Shown here in pieces: positions 53,033 through 61,916 of a stretch of DNA of 64,000 nt. Source of the stretch: Bacteroidota bacterium (lineage in GTDB: Bacteria > Bacteroidota > Bacteroidia > Chitinophagales > Chitinophagaceae); assembly GCA_013289175.1 (NCBI GenBank), contig JABDAN010000001.1, forward strand, positions 62,001 to 126,000, in the 5' to 3' direction. The position numbers were made by a program, and so were the translations under genes. How positions within the stretch are numbered: the stretch's first letter is position 1; the number at the start of each line of letters is the position of its first letter. The notes beneath the pieces were generated by a model, which searched no databases, was not told where the DNA came from, and saw only the letters and a list, made by a program, of their open reading frames with translations.

Positions 53033-54076
53033 TTGAAACTTCATTTAATAACCGGAAAAATTTTATTGGCATTTATCCTCTCCCCTTTTTTTTCTATAGC
53101 CCAGCAGCGTTTAAAAATAAAATTGATCAAGCGAGAAAATGAAAACCGGGTGGATGTTTTCGCAGGTGGGCAACTGTTCACCAGTTTTCTATATCCGGAC
53201 AGTCTGGAAAAACCGGTATTGTATCCCATTTATGATGCGGGTCATACCCTCATCACCCGGGGATTTCCTGTCAGTCCAAGACCTGGTGAACCGACCGATC
53301 ATCCCCATCATCTAGGTCTATGGATGACGTATGAAAATGTCAACGGTCTTGATTTTTGGAATAATTCCTATGCGATTCCCCCGGAAAAAAAATCACAGTA
53401 TGGTTGGATAAAGACGGATCAGTTGTTGGAAGTGACCAGCGGTTCTCCTGGCATCCTGCGGTATCATGCGCGTTGGGTAAACCAGCAAAACAAACCCCTG
53501 ATGGAGGAAACAACCCGTTTTGAATTCAGTGGCAATGACAGCGAAAGAATGATTGATCGCTTCACAGAGTTAAGGGCAGACACCGTCGTTACTTTAGAAG
53601 ACGCTAAGGACGGATTGCTGGGATTGCGGCTGACGCGTGAATTGCAGATACCCAATACCAGCAGCCAGCAGTTCGCCGACAATAAAGGGAATATCACCCA
53701 GGTGGTGGCCGATACGGTTGCCAATGGGAATTACCTTACCAGCGAAGGAAAACAAGGAGATGCGGCCTGGGGAACCCGGGGAACCTGGTGTAAGGTATTT
53801 GGAAAAATTGGGAAGGACTCCGTAAGCATCATCATATTAGATGATCCGGCCAATCCAAACTATCCCACTTTCTGGCATGCACGGGGTTATGGTCTTTTCG
53901 CAGCCAATCCGCTGGGAGAAAAAATATTTACGAATGGCAAATCTTCCTTACATCTTTCTATGGGCAAGGGAGAAAAAATTCGATTCCATTACCGGATAAT
54001 TATTCAAAATGGAAAAACAACCCCTGACTCGTCTTCCATATATAAAATGGCTGAAAAAATGAGCACGCCCGAATAG
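53033..54076 (+). CDS. PmoA-like/DUF6807 exported protein
   Basis: A 347-residue exported protein with signal peptide MKLHLITGKILLAFILSPFFSIAQ. PIYDAGHTLITRGFP, GEPTDHPHHLGLWMTYENVNGLDFW, and KIFTNGKSSLHLSMGKGEKIRFHYRIII match the DUF6807 family, often labelled PmoA-related but lacking methane monooxygenase features. In Bacteroidota it is usually paired with Gfo/Idh enzymes, as here. Function unknown, probably in polysaccharide or sugar catabolism. Start TTG at 53033, 6 bp after the oxidoreductase. Confidence 0.78.
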   Translation: MKLHLITGKILLAFILSPFFSIAQQRLKIKLIKRENENRVDVFAGGQLFTSFLYPDSLEKPVLYPIYDAGHTLITRGFPVSPRPGEPTDHPHHLGLWMTYENVNGLDFWNNSYAIPPEKKSQYGWIKTDQLLEVTSGSPGILRYHARWVNQQNKPLMEETTRFEFSGNDSERMIDRFTELRADTVVTLEDAKDGLLGLRLTRELQIPNTSSQQFADNKGNITQVVADTVANGNYLTSEGKQGDAAWGTRGTWCKVFGKIGKDSVSIIILDDPANPNYPTFWHARGYGLFAANPLGEKIFTNGKSSLHLSMGKGEKIRFHYRIIIQNGKTTPDSSSIYKMAEKMSTPE

Positions 54077-54096
54077 AATCCTGGCGAGGGGAAGGG

Positions 54097-54723
54097 TTAT
54101 TTAGCCGAGGCGGGAGACAGACCTGTTTGCGAGTCCTTTACCAAAAAAAGAGAATCATTGAGTATGTGTTCAATCTTTGTGCATTCATCCAGATAAGTAA
54201 TCTGTGAATACATATTGATGTGATTCTGATCGGTGGTATTGATACCAAATGTCACAGATTTCATGTTTGAATAAAACGTGTCCTTTTGTAAAGTATAATT
54301 TTCAGAAGGATTGTTGTTAATCTTGATATGGAGCGCCTGGTAGGATTTCATGGGATTATAAAAGTACACCTGAACAAATGCAGAATCCTGTCCCATATCG
54401 TTGATAATCCGGGCAACCATCGGACTGCCTTTGGTCTCAATCAGGATACCATTCTCATCATATTTCTCCACATATACCGGTTGTTTTGCCTGATAGAAAG
54501 TATAAGATTTTAAAAATTGATTCGGATAGAAAAGATAAACCCCTCCTTTTAAACTATCCCAACCCTGATCATAGATGGCGACAATTTTATAGGATGAATC
54601 CTTTTGCACAGTTATATTGTTGGTCGCTCCTTTCAGGACATCAGAAGCATCGATGAGGCAAACCACCTTTTTTTCCCTGCAAGAAGAGATCGTCAATACC
54701 AGCAAGAGTGTTGCCCATTTCAT
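54097..54723 (-). CDS. Lipoprotein of unknown function
   Basis: A 208-residue protein with a short type II signal (MKWATLLLVLTISSC, Cys15) and a beta-rich mature region (VYLFYPNQFLKSYTFYQ, AFVQVYFYNPMKSYQALHIKIN, MYSQITYLDECTKIEHI). No domain recognised. Two Cys later in the chain (KKVVCLIDASD, YLDECTKI) could form a disulfide. Convergent with the PmoA-like gene. Confidence 0.72.
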   Translation of the reverse strand: MKWATLLLVLTISSCREKKVVCLIDASDVLKGATNNITVQKDSSYKIVAIYDQGWDSLKGGVYLFYPNQFLKSYTFYQAKQPVYVEKYDENGILIETKGSPMVARIINDMGQDSAFVQVYFYNPMKSYQALHIKINNNPSENYTLQKDTFYSNMKSVTFGINTTDQNHINMYSQITYLDECTKIEHILNDSLFLVKDSQTGLSPASAK

Positions 54724-54946
54724 GTGGTGTATTTTATATAGCAGGCGCGCAACATAGTGTTGTATCGCCCGTTTAAATTAAGGATATTTATTGGAATTAT
54801 TCTCCTGGTTGAGGAAAATGCAGCAGCTGATCGATTCCGAACAGTCTATAAAATGCGGTATGAAGGCCGGCCGATCCAAAAATATTAGTATATTTCCAAA
54901 TCCAATTCCGAATAAACCCAGTGCTGAAAAGCAATTTTTCGAATAA

Positions 54947-55942
54947 ATGAAAACAAGTTTTACCCGACTGCTAGTATTTTTGATTTGCCTTCATTATTCC
55001 TGTCCTTTAAACGCACAGGTTAAATCCATTCCTATAAAGGATTCCTCAACACTGGTAAAGAAAACGCAAGACTCCCTTTCGGTAAAAGATACGGCCGTCC
55101 ACAAAACGGATACGGCAAAAAAAGCATCCAATGCAGACAGTACAGCCCCAGCCCGCTCACATTTCCAGGCAAATGTCACCTATCAATCCAACGATGTAAC
55201 CAACGGACGCAAGGATTCCTCTGTCATTCCCTTGATAACACCCGAGATCAGTTATGTCTTCAAAAGCGGTTTTGAAATTGATTTAAGTGTCGGTTATAAT
55301 GTCCATGAACCCTCTCCCCAGGTTAATCAGTACACTCTGGACGGCTCCTATACTTTTAACCCCGGTAACTACAGCGGGACCGTTACGGTTTCGGGATTTT
55401 TATACAGCAAACTCAGCGCCAGCACGACATCCGAACAAAAGGGAAGCATTGAATATGCCAACAGTTACTCATTGCCCTTTATCCAACCCAGCGTAAATTT
55501 TACCTGGACCTTTGGCAATCATCTTCCCGATTATCAGATTTCTCCAGCTCTCCAGCAACAGTTTAATATTGGAAATTTAAGCATCACCCCCACCGTGACC
55601 ATGAATATGGCAACCCAGAATGCCTACAATTCTTACTACCAGAACAGACGGTTCACCGTACCAAGAAATGACGGGAAACCTCCTTTGGATCCAAGTATCA
55701 CGATTACGGGAGAAGTATTAAATGCCGAAAAATTTCAAATCCTGGATTATGAACCCAGTTGTCCGATCAGTTATGTAGCAGGTGGTTGGACATTTAGTTT
55801 TACACCCACCTATGCCCTGCCCATAAATCCAGCGGATATAAAAGCCACCATCACCACCAACAACATTTCAAAGAGTTACACCTATAAACAAACGCTTCCG
55901 AACACCTTTTACTGGTCCGTTGAAGTGCTCTATGCATTTTAA
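54947..55942 (+). CDS. Outer-membrane beta-barrel-like protein with Ser/Lys-rich linker
   Basis: A 331-residue exported protein: signal peptide (1-24), a flexible KDS/KDT-rich linker (about 30-70) and a region of amphipathic strands from about 75 to the end (FQANVTYQSNDVTNGRKDS, EISYVFKSGFEIDLSVGYN, NQYTLDGSYTFNPGNYSGTVTVSGF, SYTYKQTLPNTFYWSVEVLYAF), ending in Phe as outer-membrane barrels do. Family not recognised. It is preceded by a 223-bp AT-rich gap in which I see no gene. Confidence 0.72.
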   Translation: MKTSFTRLLVFLICLHYSCPLNAQVKSIPIKDSSTLVKKTQDSLSVKDTAVHKTDTAKKASNADSTAPARSHFQANVTYQSNDVTNGRKDSSVIPLITPEISYVFKSGFEIDLSVGYNVHEPSPQVNQYTLDGSYTFNPGNYSGTVTVSGFLYSKLSASTTSEQKGSIEYANSYSLPFIQPSVNFTWTFGNHLPDYQISPALQQQFNIGNLSITPTVTMNMATQNAYNSYYQNRRFTVPRNDGKPPLDPSITITGEVLNAEKFQILDYEPSCPISYVAGGWTFSFTPTYALPINPADIKATITTNNISKSYTYKQTLPNTFYWSVEVLYAF

Positions 55943-55968
55943 CCCAAACTTTGGTTCACTGAAAATCA

Positions 55969-57075
55969 TTAGGGAAATGTGCATGGCAATGTGGCGGGTA
56001 GTTTTTGTACCAAATAATAATATGCCGGATGCAAATGATGTACAAAAATCGTATTGGGATTGTCCGGAAATAACTTATAGTAATCTGTATCGGCCAATAA
56101 GACAATGGTATTACCCACCCGCACATAGTCCATGCTGTTATAATAAACCGGTGGTTGAAATCCCGGCAAAGCTTTTTTAATATAATTTTCCAGTCCCTTG
56201 CCAAGGCAGTCCTGAAACCGGTATTCTGCTTTTCTTACCGGCTGGTCCATTCGGTTATAGATATATTTCAACACGATGTCTTTTGGAAAAGGCAGCTTTC
56301 CGAGCATTGCTTTGGCTTGTGCAAAGGGATTGGTGTTGTTAAAATCATCAACCGTCTGAATGGAAAACATGGTTTCCGGAACCCAGTCTGCTGAATTGAC
56401 CACGTTATAGGCCCAGCCGTATTGCGTCATTGCTTCGTAGTCGTATGCATAGTAGAGGTTCCCTACCTTAGGTCCGGCAAAACAGTAAGTTTTAAACCGG
56501 ATATCAGAAGCGATGCGGTTTTGCCTCTGCAGGCTATAGAGATAGGAAGTCATTAGAAAACTCAACGCTCCCCCCTGACTGTGACCGGTAATGAGAAAAT
56601 TTTTGGTACCCGACCGGTACAGTGAATCTATCTTAGGGAGAATATCCCTAGAAAGAAAAGCAATTCCAATTAACCAACCTATATGGACGGTAGCCCGGGG
56701 ATTGGAAGCCAGATCATAAGTGAAATGAAAGGAGTCGGATAAGGTCATCACCCCTTTGGCCGGTACCATCGCACCATAAAAGTTCTCCAACCAACTGACG
56801 GCTTTTTGAGTTGTTCCCCGAAGGCTTATGACTGCCACACCCTGATCGTTTACCCAAAGATCCCAACAGTTGTCCATACCGACCACTGCCGACCGGTATA
56901 TCATGCTGAATCCCGCGGGACTGGGAAGGGCGGCCATATATGCGCTGTCGCCAAAACGGGAGCCCATTTCAAGTAACTGTATACATTCGGTTTTATCGAA
57001 TCCCGGTTTCAATGGTTGTGCCGAAAGGGTGAAACGGGAAAGAAAAACCAGGGTGAATAAAATAAATCGATTCAT
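55969..57075 (-). CDS. Class 3 type lipase (alpha/beta hydrolase), exported
   Basis: A 368-residue secreted lipase-like protein with signal peptide MNRFILFTLVFLSRFTLSAQ. VAVISLRGTTQKAVSWLENF (81-100) is the oxyanion region and ITGHSQGGALSFLM carries the Ser166 nucleophile. VNSADWVPETM supplies the likely catalytic Asp, and HHLHPAYYYL near the C-terminus the His. It should cleave lipid esters outside the cell or in the periplasm. The ORF track starts 71 codons upstream; the ATG at 57075 opens the signal peptide. Confidence 0.85.
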   Translation of the reverse strand: MNRFILFTLVFLSRFTLSAQPLKPGFDKTECIQLLEMGSRFGDSAYMAALPSPAGFSMIYRSAVVGMDNCWDLWVNDQGVAVISLRGTTQKAVSWLENFYGAMVPAKGVMTLSDSFHFTYDLASNPRATVHIGWLIGIAFLSRDILPKIDSLYRSGTKNFLITGHSQGGALSFLMTSYLYSLQRQNRIASDIRFKTYCFAGPKVGNLYYAYDYEAMTQYGWAYNVVNSADWVPETMFSIQTVDDFNNTNPFAQAKAMLGKLPFPKDIVLKYIYNRMDQPVRKAEYRFQDCLGKGLENYIKKALPGFQPPVYYNSMDYVRVGNTIVLLADTDYYKLFPDNPNTIFVHHLHPAYYYLVQKLPATLPCTFP

Positions 57076-57205
57076 AAAACTTTTTTGAATCCCTCCTAAA
57101 AGAAGGCCTGGGATTTTAAAATTAAGTGTTCTGTATTGAGTTGAATAGTGGAAGATCTTCCTCAAGTGTTGAAAGGCAATCTGGAGAAAATGAAATGGGG
57201 AGAGA

Positions 57206-58558
57206 TCAAAAAGCTTCCCGTATATTAAAATAAACGCCGGAAAATTGATACCCCCGGCCATAGTCAACGCAGATATTGGTCCGGTCATTTTTATTCATGA
57301 GGATCCTCAACCCAAAACCATATCCGGGCGCAAAAGCGTTAAACACTTTTTGTCCGGTTAGGGGATTGCTGGCCGTCGTAACATTTACGAAAACTACGCC
57401 TCCGAATAAATCATTTTTTGAGAGTCGGAAACGATATTCGGTTTCACCGTATTCCATATTATTGCCCCGGAATCTTCCCTGTATATATCCTCTTCCCGAA
57501 CGATTATAAGTATCCCAAGTAATGGCCGGCAATTCCAGATAAGGCATGGCACCGCTCACCACATTGACTCCCCAGAACCAAAAAGCAAGAACATCTCTGG
57601 GCACAGATTTGTTCAACCCAAAATAGGTTCTGTATTCATAATAAATCATGGAACTAGGTTGTGTGCTGCCAAATGCAACGGCATTGTATCGATAGGATAG
57701 ATTGATGTAATTTCCTGAATAGGGATCTATCGGATTGTCCCGGGTATCATGCATGAGGTGGACCGATAGACCATTGGCTGAATAATGCGCCGTATCAAAT
57801 CCATAGGATTTTGAATAAACATAATGACTGGTCAGATGAGTCGGAGAATCTAACTTGAGTGATTCATCATTGATACTGAAATTATCGTCAATCATGATGC
57901 CCAATCCTGCATACCAATGGGGGGCGAATTTTCTTAAAACAGTTTCATACAGCCGGACATAGTTAAACTTCATCGGCTGGGCCGAGTCGGTTCGCTCCTC
58001 ATTGTCGCCGTTTAATCCAAAAGTATATTCCTGGTTGTGTAGTCCATAAATACCCAATCCATAGGTATTTTGATTAAAAAACAGTAGGCGGTTGTCTCCC
58101 GATATATACCATTTGTTGTTTGGCAGGAAAAGGTCATATTTTAAATTCAAAAGTACCTGGTTCTTGGTCGTCAGTGAAACATTGATCAGGGCGGAAGACA
58201 AATTGGTCGTTTTGGGTGCGCCCAGGAATTCTGTAACACTGATGGCTCCGCCAATTACAAATCCATTGGCCGGCGTATAACCAATGATCGGCAGCAAAGA
58301 AAGATTTTTTTCGCCCACTTTAGGCTCTCCCGGGCTGGGTTTGGGTGGTTTTCCAGTCCATTTGCGGAGCACTTCAAAAATATCCACTTCTTTGGAAAGT
58401 TTAAGGGAGTCTGCTATGATGACCGAATCCCCCACAGAAAAGGTTTGCTGGGCATATCCTTTGTTCCCCACCGATAGCATTAAAATGAAGACTGATAAGC
58501 ACAGACTTATTTTTTTGTTTCCTGTTAAAAAACGGATGGGGTGGGTAGTTAATCTCAA
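57206..58558 (-). CDS. BamA/TamA-like outer-membrane surface antigen
   Basis: A 450-residue outer-membrane protein with a signal peptide to about residue 37 (GYAQ), a short N-terminal domain including VLRKWTGKPPKPSPGEPKVGEKN, and a 16-strand-style barrel from about 90 (FVIGGAISVTEFLG, LNLKYDLFLPNNKWYISGDNRLLFF, GLSVHLMHDTRDNPIDPYSGNYINLSYRYN) that ends in GVYFNIREAF with terminal Phe. It carries the D15/BamA barrel without POTRA repeats. It may be a passive surface protein or part of a secretion or lipid-handling unit with the lipase beside it. Confidence 0.78.
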   Translation of the reverse strand: MRLTTHPIRFLTGNKKISLCLSVFILMLSVGNKGYAQQTFSVGDSVIIADSLKLSKEVDIFEVLRKWTGKPPKPSPGEPKVGEKNLSLLPIIGYTPANGFVIGGAISVTEFLGAPKTTNLSSALINVSLTTKNQVLLNLKYDLFLPNNKWYISGDNRLLFFNQNTYGLGIYGLHNQEYTFGLNGDNEERTDSAQPMKFNYVRLYETVLRKFAPHWYAGLGIMIDDNFSINDESLKLDSPTHLTSHYVYSKSYGFDTAHYSANGLSVHLMHDTRDNPIDPYSGNYINLSYRYNAVAFGSTQPSSMIYYEYRTYFGLNKSVPRDVLAFWFWGVNVVSGAMPYLELPAITWDTYNRSGRGYIQGRFRGNNMEYGETEYRFRLSKNDLFGGVVFVNVTTASNPLTGQKVFNAFAPGYGFGLRILMNKNDRTNICVDYGRGYQFSGVYFNIREAF

Positions 58559-58608
58559 GGTTGAATGTAAATGATAAAATTAATTGTTATGGTCAGCTGA
58601 AAATTCAC

Positions 58609-59409
58609 TTATAAATTAAAACCGATTCTGATTTGCGGACCATATTCATCCATATCATATAAAAAACGGGATGTTCCACTTCCCGTGCTATAGTTCATGG
58701 AAATTATCCGGTAGCCAATACCCAGTTCCAATAGTTTAGAAGCCCTGAAAAATATATCGGGTTGCAATTGCCAGGCCCAGGAAGAAGCGATTCCAAAACC
58801 ACCTACATCGGCTCGCAACTGCAACAGCCATTTTTCGTGAATGACCGTCTTCATTCTTACGACGATCAACGGATCCACCCAGGTATTGGATTGGCTTTTA
58901 TTCCAATTCTTTGATAAGTCAACCGGGTTGGTGACGGTCGCATTAATATTGATGCCGGCCGTAATATTATTAATCCGGGCACCGACGCCAGCTTCCAGCC
59001 ATGGATTTAAGCGGTAAAGACCTTCCAATTCCCACCAGAATTGTTTTAATGTGGCGGTTCCGCTGACAACCTGATTTTTGGTAGATGCATCCTCAGTGAG
59101 ATTCGCATAAAACAGGTCGGAAGTGAAGGATAGTTTATCATTGTGAACCTCCGCATACAACATACCTCCTATTTTAAGGTAACTGAATACCTTGCTTGCC
59201 GGAACACAGATAAAGGTGTTGGGAGCATTTCCGATGCCTGTAGTTCCGCTCATACTCGTGAACATCAGATAGGGCTCCAGGTATACATGATATTTTTTGG
59301 AAGAGTCGTTGTAGATCTGGGCATTCGATTTTTGGGATGAAAACAGAAACAATGATGTTAAAAAAATGCCCACACCGATCCTTTTTGCTTGGCGCAAAAT
59401 TTTTTTCAT
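58609..59409 (-). CDS. Outer-membrane beta-barrel-like protein
   Basis: A 266-residue exported protein starting at 59409 (MKKILRQAKRIGVGIFLTSLFLFSSQKSNAQ, signal peptide). The body is a run of amphipathic strands (KYHVYLEPYLMFTSMSGTTGIG, KLSFTSDLFYANLTED, TLKQFWWELEGLYRL, KWLLQLRADVGGFGIASSWAWQLQPDI, FLYDMDEYGPQIRIGFNL). It resembles small autotransporter-like or OmpA-barrel proteins, but the family is not recognised. The ORF-track Met 11 residues upstream is too early. Confidence 0.75.
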   Translation of the reverse strand: MKKILRQAKRIGVGIFLTSLFLFSSQKSNAQIYNDSSKKYHVYLEPYLMFTSMSGTTGIGNAPNTFICVPASKVFSYLKIGGMLYAEVHNDKLSFTSDLFYANLTEDASTKNQVVSGTATLKQFWWELEGLYRLNPWLEAGVGARINNITAGININATVTNPVDLSKNWNKSQSNTWVDPLIVVRMKTVIHEKWLLQLRADVGGFGIASSWAWQLQPDIFFRASKLLELGIGYRIISMNYSTGSGTSRFLYDMDEYGPQIRIGFNL

Positions 59410-59431
59410 AGCAAAAAATTTAATAACAAAA

Positions 59432-59461
59432 TAGTCTGTCATCTTTAGGGATGACAGACTA
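59432..59461 (-). terminator. Strong rho-independent terminator after the 59.5 kb gene
   Basis: TAGTCTGTCATC and its exact complement GATGACAGACTA form a perfect 12-bp stem with a 6-base loop. On the minus strand the 3' side runs into TTTTGTTATTAAATTTTTT. It lies 25 bases after the stop of the minus-strand gene at 59487 and should end its transcript before the 58609 gene. Confidence 0.8.
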
Positions 59462-59486
59462 ACAACAAGTAAATATAATGAAATAT

Positions 59487-60317
59487 TTATTTAGGGAATA
59501 TAAGTGTCAGCTGCGCCCTCCATCCGAAATCTCCCCGGTTGGGTCCGGAAATTGGAATTTGAGGACCGACGGCTAGCTGTACAATTTGTTTTCCAAGCTT
59601 AGTAATTCCAGATACCGGTAGCGCTACAGAAGATGCAAATATTTTGCTTTCCCAGTTTTGCGTAATCGAACCGACGGCTCCAATACCTGCACCACTTTTC
59701 CAGTTGTAGGTAAAGAATGGCTGCACAAATAACTGACTTACATTAGCCCGGTCCGCTTGCCCGGCGACGGACCAAATCTGGTTGGCCAGCGCGCCGTAAG
59801 TAAATCCATTGGCCTGCTTTAATACAACAGCGGTTGGTCCCACTCCCCATTTTCCAAATCCCAGGTATTGATTGGTGGCGGTAGGTACCAAGAAAGCCGC
59901 GCCGGCTCCCCAGGTAAGACCATTTTTTGTTTTTGAAGGAGAGAGAAAAGCACTGATGGTGGCATCACTCAGCCCGGATTGAGAAGTATTTTCTCCCGTA
60001 ATATCGTATTGGGTCATAACCGGAATAATGTAGCGGGTTATTAAATTTAAATTTTCATTTAATTTAAAGGGAATTACCGGTTGAAAATTCATGGTATTGA
60101 TGGTCCCTTTGTATGGACCTACGCCATAAAATGTATTGTTTTGAAAGGGGACGCTGATCAGGCTGGCGATGGGGTTGGCCAGCTTTTTAGCCAGTTCAGC
60201 TGCTTCATCGGCACTCGCTGGTTCACCAGGCTTTTCCGCTTGCTGAGCCAATAGAATATGCGGAAACAAAAGGCCGCTCAATACGACTACAAGAATGATT
60301 TTCTGAAAGGGTTTCAT
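59487..60317 (-). CDS. Exported transporter-like outer-membrane protein (neuromedin U-like annotation group)
   Basis: A 276-residue protein with signal peptide MKPFQKIILVVVLSGLLFPHILLAQ. The segment ELAKKLANPIASLISVPFQNN (about 42-62) is a hallmark of proteins often annotated as neuromedin U-like or transporter. The rest is barrel-like (YGVGPYKGTINTMNFQPVIPFKLNENL, WGAGAAFLVPTAT, FVQPFFTYNWKSGAGIGAVGSITQNW, GDFGWRAQLTLIFPK), ending in FPK. Function unknown. Its promoter and the metallophosphoesterase are divergent. Confidence 0.8.
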   Translation of the reverse strand: MKPFQKIILVVVLSGLLFPHILLAQQAEKPGEPASADEAAELAKKLANPIASLISVPFQNNTFYGVGPYKGTINTMNFQPVIPFKLNENLNLITRYIIPVMTQYDITGENTSQSGLSDATISAFLSPSKTKNGLTWGAGAAFLVPTATNQYLGFGKWGVGPTAVVLKQANGFTYGALANQIWSVAGQADRANVSQLFVQPFFTYNWKSGAGIGAVGSITQNWESKIFASSVALPVSGITKLGKQIVQLAVGPQIPISGPNRGDFGWRAQLTLIFPK

Positions 60318-60339
60318 AAAACAATTAGTTTAATTAAAA

Positions 60340-60371
60340 CAAAATTACTTTACGCTAAACGTCTGAGCTAA
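60340..60371 (-). promoter_or_regulatory. Putative promoter TTAG-N20-TAATTTTG of the 59.5 kb gene
   Basis: On the minus strand TTAG (60368-60371) and, after 20 bases, TAATTTTG (60340-60347). The -7 box is a perfect TAnnTTTG match and lies 22 bases before the start codon. Confidence 0.5.
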
Positions 60372-60448
60372 TTTAGTTTATGAACGGAACATGGCTTTTT
60401 TTCGCGTGCTGAAAAATTAATCTGCAACTTGCATTAAAATAATAGAGG

Positions 60449-61519
60449 ATGCTTTTAAAGACCCCTTTCCTTTGGTTTTTTGTCGCTTGGTTTCTGCTGA
60501 CTTCCCAACCGGCGATGACTCAGGAAACCTTTAAAATCTTTCTCGTTGGTGACGCTGGAGACCATACGGAATCCGGACAAACACTAAAAAATCTCAAAAC
60601 AGAATTGATCGGCAATCCAAACAGCGCCGTTATTTTCCTCGGGGACAACAGTTATAAGGATATTTTAGGGGGCCTGATCCCTTTTGGATACAAAGGTTTT
60701 GACAGCTCGATCAATACGATGGATAAAATCAGGTCACAACTTTCTATTTTGGATGACTACCACGGATCAGCTTTTTTTACGCCAGGAAATCATGACTGGT
60801 GGAACCGCACTACTTATAAAAAAGGGAGACCCAAACTGGCTATGGAAGAATTTTTTATCGAAAAGAACTTACAATCAAACGTGCATATTGCCAACCCAAC
60901 CAATGTGTTTTTACCCCATCACGGAAGTTACGGACCGGAATTTGTTGAACTCGATAAGGGTCGAATCAGGATCATATTCATCGATACCTACCGGATTATT
61001 CAGACTGGAATAAAAAAAGGAGAAAAACCTCCGGAAGAACTGTCCTTCTATAACAGGCTGGACAGTCTGATCCGGGCAGGTTATGCGTTGAATCAGCAAG
61101 TGTTGGTGGTCGCCCATCATCCGGTTCATTCACTAGGACCTTACAATGAGCCCTTAAAACATCCTTATTTTCTACGGCGTATTAAAGCTTCCAATGCAAC
61201 CTTTCCTTCCTACCAGGCAATGTCAGATGGAATCAATGCCATATTGAAAAAGTATCCGGGAATATATTATGCCAGTGGCCATGTTCATGCACTTCAATAT
61301 TTCTCTACCCCTGACAATCTACACTTTATAATAAGCGGTTCAGGAAGCAAAGAAAAAATGTTGACGGTTAAGGAAATAAGAAAATACGATGCGGAAAAGG
61401 GACCGCATGACTATCTGCTTTGGAATTCCGGCGGGTTTTTTGAAATTGATTTTGGCCAGCCAGTCATCAAAACCTTTTTATATTATGACGAAGCATCCAA
61501 AAAATGCACTTTACCGTAA
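60449..61519 (+). CDS. Exported calcineurin-like metallophosphoesterase
   Basis: A 356-residue exported phosphoesterase with a signal peptide (1-25). The two-metal active site is seen in KIFLVGDAGDHTES (29-42), VIFLGDNSYKDI (61-72), FFTPGNHDWWN, VLVVAHHPVHSLG and YYASGHVHALQYF. GDxG replaces the common DxH first motif. Family members cleave phosphomono- or diesters; I recall Bacteroidota proteins where this domain is fused to an outer-membrane barrel, which would link it to the BamA-like gene at 57.2 kb. Substrate unknown. Confidence 0.86.
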   Translation: MLLKTPFLWFFVAWFLLTSQPAMTQETFKIFLVGDAGDHTESGQTLKNLKTELIGNPNSAVIFLGDNSYKDILGGLIPFGYKGFDSSINTMDKIRSQLSILDDYHGSAFFTPGNHDWWNRTTYKKGRPKLAMEEFFIEKNLQSNVHIANPTNVFLPHHGSYGPEFVELDKGRIRIIFIDTYRIIQTGIKKGEKPPEELSFYNRLDSLIRAGYALNQQVLVVAHHPVHSLGPYNEPLKHPYFLRRIKASNATFPSYQAMSDGINAILKKYPGIYYASGHVHALQYFSTPDNLHFIISGSGSKEKMLTVKEIRKYDAEKGPHDYLLWNSGGFFEIDFGQPVIKTFLYYDEASKKCTLP

Positions 61520-61916
61520 ATCAATCGTTTAAGCCAACAAATATTTCTTCGAAAGGAAATAAAAGTCATTGGTTTCTGGCGCTCTTTTGGATAACAAGAC
61601 TTCTCCTGAAGGATTGATCCACAAAATAAATCAGGTCTGGTCTATCAATGACCTGTGTAAGATTGTAGGCAGATCAAACTTTTAAAGAAAACTGCCTTAG
61701 GGGATGGAGAAATGAACCCTTCCATTTTACAGTAAAACTTGACCTGCATCACTTTTTTACAAAAGATTATTTTATCTTGTGGACGTAATCAAAACAATCC
61801 CTAATAAAACTGCTTATTATCAGTACTCCTTTTTGCCGGAAATAAGCTGCTCTAACCCGGATTTAAATAATATTAAACCAACCGCTGTTCTAAAAGAATA
61901 GTAAAAAAACTATTGA
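61520..61916. other. 397-bp intergenic region without a recognisable gene
   Basis: This stretch lies between the metallophosphoesterase and the next exported protein. It contains only a short ORF of about 38 codons from a TTG, not convincing, and a weak inverted repeat CAGGTC (61632-61637) / GACCTG (61650-61655). No promoter box with full consensus or RNA gene was recognised. Confidence 0.6.

Noticed and set aside
61577-61690. Short TTG-started ORF of about 38 codons in the 397-bp gap
   Set aside because: Too short, no start context, no family-like pattern.
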